In this document: positions 59,709 to 64,000 of the stretch, piece by piece
How positions within the stretch are numbered: the first letter of the stretch is position 1
Layout: each line of letters opens with the position of its first letter
From: Pseudomonadota bacterium
Lineage (GTDB): Bacteria > Pseudomonadota > Alphaproteobacteria > Rhizobiales > Hyphomicrobiaceae
Direction of reading: 5' to 3'
NCBI GenBank assembly: GCA_023423275.1
Contig: JAFAFW010000086.1
Coordinates: forward strand, 61,104-125,103
DNA length: 64,000 nucleotides
Notes under the pieces: model-generated
What the model was told of the DNA's origin: nothing
The model's database searches: none
The model's input: the letters and a program-made list of their open reading frames with translations, nothing else
Position numbers and translations under genes: made by a program

Positions 59709-61732
59709 AGCGGCTGTCCGCCCGTGAACATGAAGATCGTGATGATGATCGCAACCCCGATCAGCATGGCGAACGCATAGTGATAGAGATACCCGGTCTG
59801 CAGCTTCACGATCCGGGCGGTCGTGGCCAGCACGCGGGACGACACGCCGTCAGGGCCGAGCCCATCGATCAGCTTACCATCGCCGGTCTTCCACAAGGTC
59901 CGGCCGATCGCAAATGCAGGACGCACGAACAGCCAGTCGTAAAGCTTGTCGAAATACCAGGCGTTGAGCAGGAAATTGTAAAGTGGCCGGAAGGCCCGTG
60001 CCGTCGCGGCAGGCAGCCATGTCGCCGACATGTAATACAGCCACGCCCAGCCGAAGCCGATCAGCATGGCGATCGTCGCCGACCAAACCACCCAGCCCGG
60101 CACGTGGTGAGCGTGTTCCAGGATGTGGTTTTCCGGTCCGGTGAAGATCGACCGTCCCCAGAATGCCGCATAGCCGTCGCCGACGAAGAAATACTTGAAC
60201 CCGAAACCGGTAGCGACAGCACCGAGCGCCAGTGCGGCCAGCGGGATCAGCATCACCAGCGGACTTTCATGCGGCTCATGTCCGTGGCCGTCATCGTGAT
60301 GATGATCGTCCTTGCCGTGCGCATCATGAACCGCCGCGGCTCCCACGCTGTGGCCATGCCCATGACTATCCCACCGCGGCGTGCCGTAGAACGTCATGAA
60401 CACGAGGCGCCACGAGTAGAACGACGTCATCAGCGCGGCGATCACCAGCAGCCAGAAGGCATAGTTGCCGGCGGTATGCGCGGCGTACGATGCCTCGATG
60501 ATCATGTCCTTGGAATAGAACCCGGCGAACCCGATGACACCAGGGATGCCAACTCCGGTCAGCGCCAGCGTTCCGATCAGCATCATCGCCCAGGTGAAGC
60601 GGATGCGCGGCGCGAGGCCGCCCATGTGACGCATGTCCTGCTCGTGATGCATCGCGTGGATCACGGAGCCCGCGCCGAGGAACAGCAACGCCTTGAAGAA
60701 GGCGTGTGTGAAGAGGTGAAAAATTCCCGCCGAATAGGCGCCGACGCCGCAGGCCACGAACATGTAACCGAGCTGCGAGCAGGTCGAGTACGCGATAACG
60801 CGCTTGATGTCGTTCTGAACCAGACCGACCGTGGCTGCGAAGAACGCCGTGATGGCGCCGACCAGCGTCACGACCTGCAGCGCAACCGGCGCGTATTCGA
60901 ACAGCGGCGACAGCCGTGCGACCATGAACACACCCGCCGTCACCATGGTGGCGGCGTGAATCAGCGCGGACACCGGCGTCGGGCCTTCCATCGCATCCGG
61001 CAACCAGGTGTGCAGCAGGAATTGCGCCGACTTGCCCATCGCGCCGAGGAAAAGCAGCAGGCACAGGGTCGTCATGATGTCGACCTGATAGCCCAGGAAC
61101 GTGAACGTCTTGCCGGCAGCCCCGGGTACGGCCGCGAAAATGGGATCGAGCTGCACCGACTGGAAGATGAAGAAGACGCCGAAGATGCCGAGCGCGAAAC
61201 CGAAGTCGCCGACACGGTTGACGATGAACGCCTTCATCGCCGCCGCATTGGCCGATGGCTTCTGATACCAGAACCCGATCAGCAGATAGCTGGCGAGACC
61301 CACACCTTCCCAGCCAAAGAACATCTGGACGAGGTTGTCGCTCGTCACCAGCATCAGCATCGCGAAGGTGAACAGCGACAGATACGAGAAAAACCGCTGC
61401 CGGCTGTCGTCCTCGTGCATGTAGCCAATGGAGTACAGGTGCACGAGCGCCGACACGTTGGTGACGACGACCAGCATCACCGCCGTCAGTGTATCGATAC
61501 GAAGCGCCCATGAAGCGTCGAGTTCGCCCGAGGTGATCCAGCGGGCAATCGGCACCTTCACGACCGCCCCACCAAATCCGATCTGGATGAATGCGACCCA
61601 GGCGAGGAACGCGGCGATCATCAGGAAAGCGGTCGTGATGAACTCGGCGGGACGCGGACCGATCAGCCGGCCAAAGAAGCCCGCAATGATCGCTCCGAGC
61701 AGAGGCAGGAAGACGATGAGTTGATAGATCAT
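59705..61732 (-). CDS. nuoL: NADH-quinone oxidoreductase subunit L
   Basis: This 675-residue distal proton-pumping subunit has the signature AMEGPTPVSALIHAATMVTAGVF (about 247-269) and RVIAYSTCSQLGYMF, then the long C-terminal lateral helix region. An unusual loop at residues 457-488 contains eleven histidines with several Asp and Gly, between TM segments, which could bind metal or be a flexible linker. It starts at 61732, 55 bases after nuoK. Confidence 0.97.
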   Translation of the reverse strand: MIYQLIVFLPLLGAIIAGFFGRLIGPRPAEFITTAFLMIAAFLAWVAFIQIGFGGAVVKVPIARWITSGELDASWALRIDTLTAVMLVVVTNVSALVHLYSIGYMHEDDSRQRFFSYLSLFTFAMLMLVTSDNLVQMFFGWEGVGLASYLLIGFWYQKPSANAAAMKAFIVNRVGDFGFALGIFGVFFIFQSVQLDPIFAAVPGAAGKTFTFLGYQVDIMTTLCLLLFLGAMGKSAQFLLHTWLPDAMEGPTPVSALIHAATMVTAGVFMVARLSPLFEYAPVALQVVTLVGAITAFFAATVGLVQNDIKRVIAYSTCSQLGYMFVACGVGAYSAGIFHLFTHAFFKALLFLGAGSVIHAMHHEQDMRHMGGLAPRIRFTWAMMLIGTLALTGVGIPGVIGFAGFYSKDMIIEASYAAHTAGNYAFWLLVIAALMTSFYSWRLVFMTFYGTPRWDSHGHGHSVGAAAVHDAHGKDDHHHDDGHGHEPHESPLVMLIPLAALALGAVATGFGFKYFFVGDGYAAFWGRSIFTGPENHILEHAHHVPGWVVWSATIAMLIGFGWAWLYYMSATWLPAATARAFRPLYNFLLNAWYFDKLYDWLFVRPAFAIGRTLWKTGDGKLIDGLGPDGVSSRVLATTARIVKLQTGYLYHYAFAMLIGVAIIITIFMFTGGQPL

Positions 61733-61787
61733 GGGCGCGCGCGCTCCCGTGTTCCATCACAGCCCTGCAGTGCGGGACGGTTCATCC

Positions 61788-62105
61788 CTACCCCTTCAGC
61801 AGATTGATGTCTTCGACCGCGATCGAGCCACGGTTGCGGAAGACGACGACGACAATGGCGAGACCGATCGCGGATTCGGCGGCAGCGACCGTCAGCACGA
61901 ACAGCGCGAATACCTGGCCGACCAGATCGGAAAGGAAATAGGAGAAGGCGACGAGGTTGATGTTGACCGCGAGCAGCATCAGCTCAACCGACATCAGCAT
62001 GATGATGACGTTCTTCCGGTTCAGGAAGATGCCGAAGATGCCGAGCGTGAACAGACACGCCGCGACTGTCAGATAATGGCCAAGCCCGATCGTTGCGAAT
62101 TCCAT
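61788..62105 (-). CDS. nuoK: NADH-quinone oxidoreductase subunit K
   Basis: The 105-residue three-helix protein begins MEFATIGLGHYLTVAACLFT, with the conserved Glu in MLMSVELMLLAVN and a second in AAAESAIGLAIV. It is part of the proton-transfer path of complex I. ATG at 62105; an earlier frame start at 62216 lacks support. Confidence 0.97.
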   Translation of the reverse strand: MEFATIGLGHYLTVAACLFTLGIFGIFLNRKNVIIMLMSVELMLLAVNINLVAFSYFLSDLVGQVFALFVLTVAAAESAIGLAIVVVVFRNRGSIAVEDINLLKG

Positions 62106-62118
62106 CGTGGTCTCTCGC

Positions 62119-62760
62119 TCAACCTCGGCTCTCGCCGGACGGCACGATGGCCTGCCCGGGCTCGACTTTGACGATCTCGATGGCCGTCGCCGGAGTGCGC
62201 GCGACCTGCTCGGCAACCGACTGACGCTTGACGCTCGGCCGATGGCGCAGTGTCAGCACGATGGCGCCAATCATGGCAATCAGCAGAATGATGCCCGCGG
62301 ACTGGAAGAAGAAGACGTAACGGGTATAGAGCAGGTTGCCGAGCGCCTCCGTGTTGGTGATGCCGGAACCTGCTGTCGGGAACGGCGCCGCGGCCACGCC
62401 CGTAACGCCGGGTTGGATGTAGGCGAAGCCCAGCACCATGATCAGCTCGACCAGCACGATGCCGCCGACGAGAGCGGCAAGCGGCGCGTTGCGAATGAAG
62501 CCGCTTTTCAGCGCCGCGAAGTCCACGTCCAGCATCATCACGACGAACAGGAACAGCACCGCCACCGCGCCGACGTAGACGATCACCAGCAGCATCGCCA
62601 GGAATTCGGCACCCAGCAGGATGAACAGCCCCGCTGCGTTGAAGAATGCCAGGATCAGGAACAGAACAGCGTGCACGGGATTCTTCGCGATGATGACCAT
62701 TGCGCCGGCCATCACGCTCAGAACAGCGAAGAGATAGAAGAAGAACGCCGTCAGGCCCAT
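62119..62760 (-). CDS. nuoJ: NADH-quinone oxidoreductase subunit J
   Basis: The 213-residue protein with five TM helices begins MGLTAFFFYLFAVLSVMAGA; NPVHAVLFLILAFFNAAGLFIL and VIVYVGAVAVLFLFVVMMLD are highly conserved. The C-terminal tail (RPSVKRQSVAEQVAR onwards) is hydrophilic. ATG at 62760 matches the family start. It precedes nuoK by 13 bases. Confidence 0.96.
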   Translation of the reverse strand: MGLTAFFFYLFAVLSVMAGAMVIIAKNPVHAVLFLILAFFNAAGLFILLGAEFLAMLLVIVYVGAVAVLFLFVVMMLDVDFAALKSGFIRNAPLAALVGGIVLVELIMVLGFAYIQPGVTGVAAAPFPTAGSGITNTEALGNLLYTRYVFFFQSAGIILLIAMIGAIVLTLRHRPSVKRQSVAEQVARTPATAIEIVKVEPGQAIVPSGESRG

Positions 62761-62926
62761 CGTATCCCGTCCGATCCCCTGTCGCGCCGCCCGCCCTGTG
62801 GTCCGGCCTTCGCAGGCGTCATCCCGCGAACCACCGGACCGAACCGACCATGCGTCGGCCACTTAGCCCAAGCCGCCCGAGAAACCAAGCAGCAAACGCC
62901 CCGCATGACTGGTCTGTCACCACGCA
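62761..62926. repeat. Intergenic insert in the nuo operon with a palindromic repeat
   Basis: A 166-base gap separates nuoI and nuoJ, much larger than other gaps in this operon. It holds an inverted repeat GGTCCGG (62800-62806) and CCGGACC (62834-62840) that encloses CCTTCGCAGGCGTCATCCCG, a copy of the TCATCCC-type element. It may alter mRNA processing or stability between the two genes. Confidence 0.55.
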
Positions 62927-63418
62927 TCAGCGATACCTGGCGTCGAGCGCGATATTCTTGGCCAGCACCTTCTCCCAACGATCACCGTTATCGAGCAGAC
63001 GCTGCTTGTCGTAATAGAGCTCCTCGCGCGTCTCAGTCGCGAACTCGAAGTTCGGCCCCTCGACGATGGCATCGACCGGACAGGCCTCCTGGCACAGACC
63101 GCAGTAGATGCACTTCACCATGTCGATGTCGTAGCGCGTCGTGCGGCGCGTGCCGTCGTTCCGGCGCGGTCCCGCCTCGATGGTAATGGCCTGCGCCGGG
63201 CAGATCGCCTCGCACAGCTTGCAGGCGATGCAGCGCTCCTCGCCGTTCGGATAGCGGCGCAACGCATGTTCGCCACGAAAGCGCGGGCTCTGCGGCCCCT
63301 TCTCATACGGATAGTTGAGCGTCGCCTTCGGCGCGAAGAAGTAGCGCATCGACAGGAAGAACGCCGACACGAACTCCGCCAGGAAGCTCGCTCTGATTGC
63401 ATTGCCGATTGCAGTCAT
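62927..63418 (-). CDS. nuoI: NADH-quinone oxidoreductase subunit I
   Basis: The 163-residue protein has two ferredoxin-type motifs, CIACKLCEAICP (Cys63, 66, 69, 73) and CIYCGLCQEACP (Cys103, 106, 109, 113), which bind the N6a and N6b [4Fe-4S] clusters that relay electrons toward quinone. ATG at 63418 follows GGAGG, while GTG at 63421 is too close to it. It starts 15 bases after nuoH. Confidence 0.97.
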   Translation of the reverse strand: MTAIGNAIRASFLAEFVSAFFLSMRYFFAPKATLNYPYEKGPQSPRFRGEHALRRYPNGEERCIACKLCEAICPAQAITIEAGPRRNDGTRRTTRYDIDMVKCIYCGLCQEACPVDAIVEGPNFEFATETREELYYDKQRLLDNGDRWEKVLAKNIALDARYR

Positions 63419-63433
63419 CACATGCCTCCGCCC

Positions 63434-64000
63434 TTAAGGGGCGATCCCGCCATAGTGAACGATGCCCGCGACCACGACGACGGCAGCCATCGACAGCGGC
63501 AGGAACACCTTCCAGCCGAGACGCATGAGCTGATCGTAGCGGTAGCGGGGCACCATGGCCTTCACCATGGCGAACATGAAGAACACGAATACCAGCTTGG
63601 CCAGGAACCAGATGATTCCAGGCACCCAGGTGAACGGCACCGCATTGATCGGCGGCAGCCAGCCTCCCAGGAACAGAATGGTCGTCATGGCGCACATGGC
63701 CACGATGGCCACATATTCGCCGAGCATGAACAGCAGGTAGGGCGTCGAGCTGTATTCAACCATGAAGCCCGCGACCAGCTCCGACTCCGCTTCCGGGAGA
63801 TCGAAGGGCGGGCGGTTGGTCTCAGCCAGCGCCGAGATGAAGAACACTACGAACATCGGGAACAGCACCAGCCAGTTCCAGTCGAGGAACGAGCCGGGCA
63901 GGCCAACCCAGGTGCCGATGCCGGCACGCTGCGAATTGACGATGTCGGTCATGTTGAGCGAACCGACCAGCAGCAGCACCGTGATGATCACGAAGCCGAT
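63434..64000 (-). CDS. nuoH: NADH-quinone oxidoreductase subunit H, C-terminal part
   Basis: The C-terminal 188 residues of NuoH remain open to the window edge; the start lies beyond base 64000. It has the quinone-site motif ALAETNRPPFDLPEAESELV and the following GFMVEYSS, with several TM segments. It is the proton-channel and quinone-binding subunit joining the two arms of complex I. Confidence 0.97.
   Translation of the reverse strand: MGFVIITVLLLVGSLNMTDIVNSQRAGIGTWVGLPGSFLDWNWLVLFPMFVVFFISALAETNRPPFDLPEAESELVAGFMVEYSSTPYLLFMLGEYVAIVAMCAMTTILFLGGWLPPINAVPFTWVPGIIWFLAKLVFVFFMFAMVKAMVPRYRYDQLMRLGWKVFLPLSMAAVVVVAGIVHYGGIAP

Noticed and set aside
59780..61513. 577-residue plus-strand frame opposite nuoL
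   Set aside because: Composition (Arg/His/Gln-rich) typical of the antisense frame of membrane-protein genes; nuoL is certain.
1..64000. CRISPR arrays, tRNA/rRNA genes, insertion sequences, phage genes, riboswitches
   Set aside because: No regularly spaced direct repeats, cloverleaf with conserved TTCGAAT-type loop, transposase or phage-like protein, and no recognisable riboswitch core was found by eye; a covariance-model scan would be decisive.

Overview
The window is GC-rich chromosomal DNA of an alphaproteobacterium, most likely a member of the Hyphomicrobiales (Rhizobiales) in the Bradyrhizobium/Xanthobacter neighbourhood. The evidence is the block proS-lolC-lolD-dnaE, the block nuoHIJKLMN-birA-RNase J-methylmalonyl-CoA epimerase-DUF1467, an S2 protein with a long C-terminal extension, an EcfG-type stress promoter and a BcsS-type outer-membrane protein. 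No rRNA, tRNA, CRISPR array, insertion sequence or phage gene was seen. Both ends cut genes: tctC at the left and nuoH at the right.

Bases 1-17,250 are an accessory catabolic region. It holds a tripartite tricarboxylate transporter (tctCBA, plus strand). A minus-strand operon follows, with an ABC solute-binding protein, an SDR oxidoreductase, two DppB/DppC-type permeases, a fused DppD-DppF ATPase, an enoyl-CoA hydratase-like enzyme and a LacI-type regulator. Two LacI-like operator sites lie 102 bp apart upstream of this operon. After it come an FAD-dependent oxidoreductase, a CaiB/BaiF CoA-transferase and an Asp/Glu racemase-superfamily enzyme. Together they suggest uptake, CoA activation and oxidation of an unidentified organic acid or amino-acid-like compound.

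Bases 17,631-26,107 hold the most interesting locus: a 1379-residue membrane NRPS of the poly-lysine synthetase (Pls/PosA) architecture, divergent from a lysine 2,3-aminomutase-like radical SAM enzyme and an Sfp-type phosphopantetheinyl transferase. A membrane-anchored alpha/beta hydrolase and an Ntn-type C45 acyltransferase/amidase converge on them. Read together, they look like a system that makes, activates, exports or condenses, and then trims a (beta-)lysine-based product.

Bases 26,380-28,188 hold an exported VOC protein, a small hypothetical gene and bcsS. Bases 28,472-35,501 are a complete NAD-dependent formate dehydrogenase operon, fdsGBA with fdhD/fdsC and fdsD, plus a LysR regulator. 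Bases 35,688-37,561 encode a Gfo/Idh/MocA oxidoreductase and a sugar-isomerase-like TIM barrel. Bases 37,770-40,679 carry two tandem trkH potassium-channel paralogues. Next come csbD behind a perfect EcfG promoter and a 24-residue membrane microprotein.

From 41.4 kb the window is core genome: tsf and rpsB, a YihY protein, a small MscS channel, dnaE, lolD, lolC/E, proS, DUF1467, mce, RNase J, birA and the distal nuo operon (N, M, L, K, J, I and part of H), nearly all on the minus strand.
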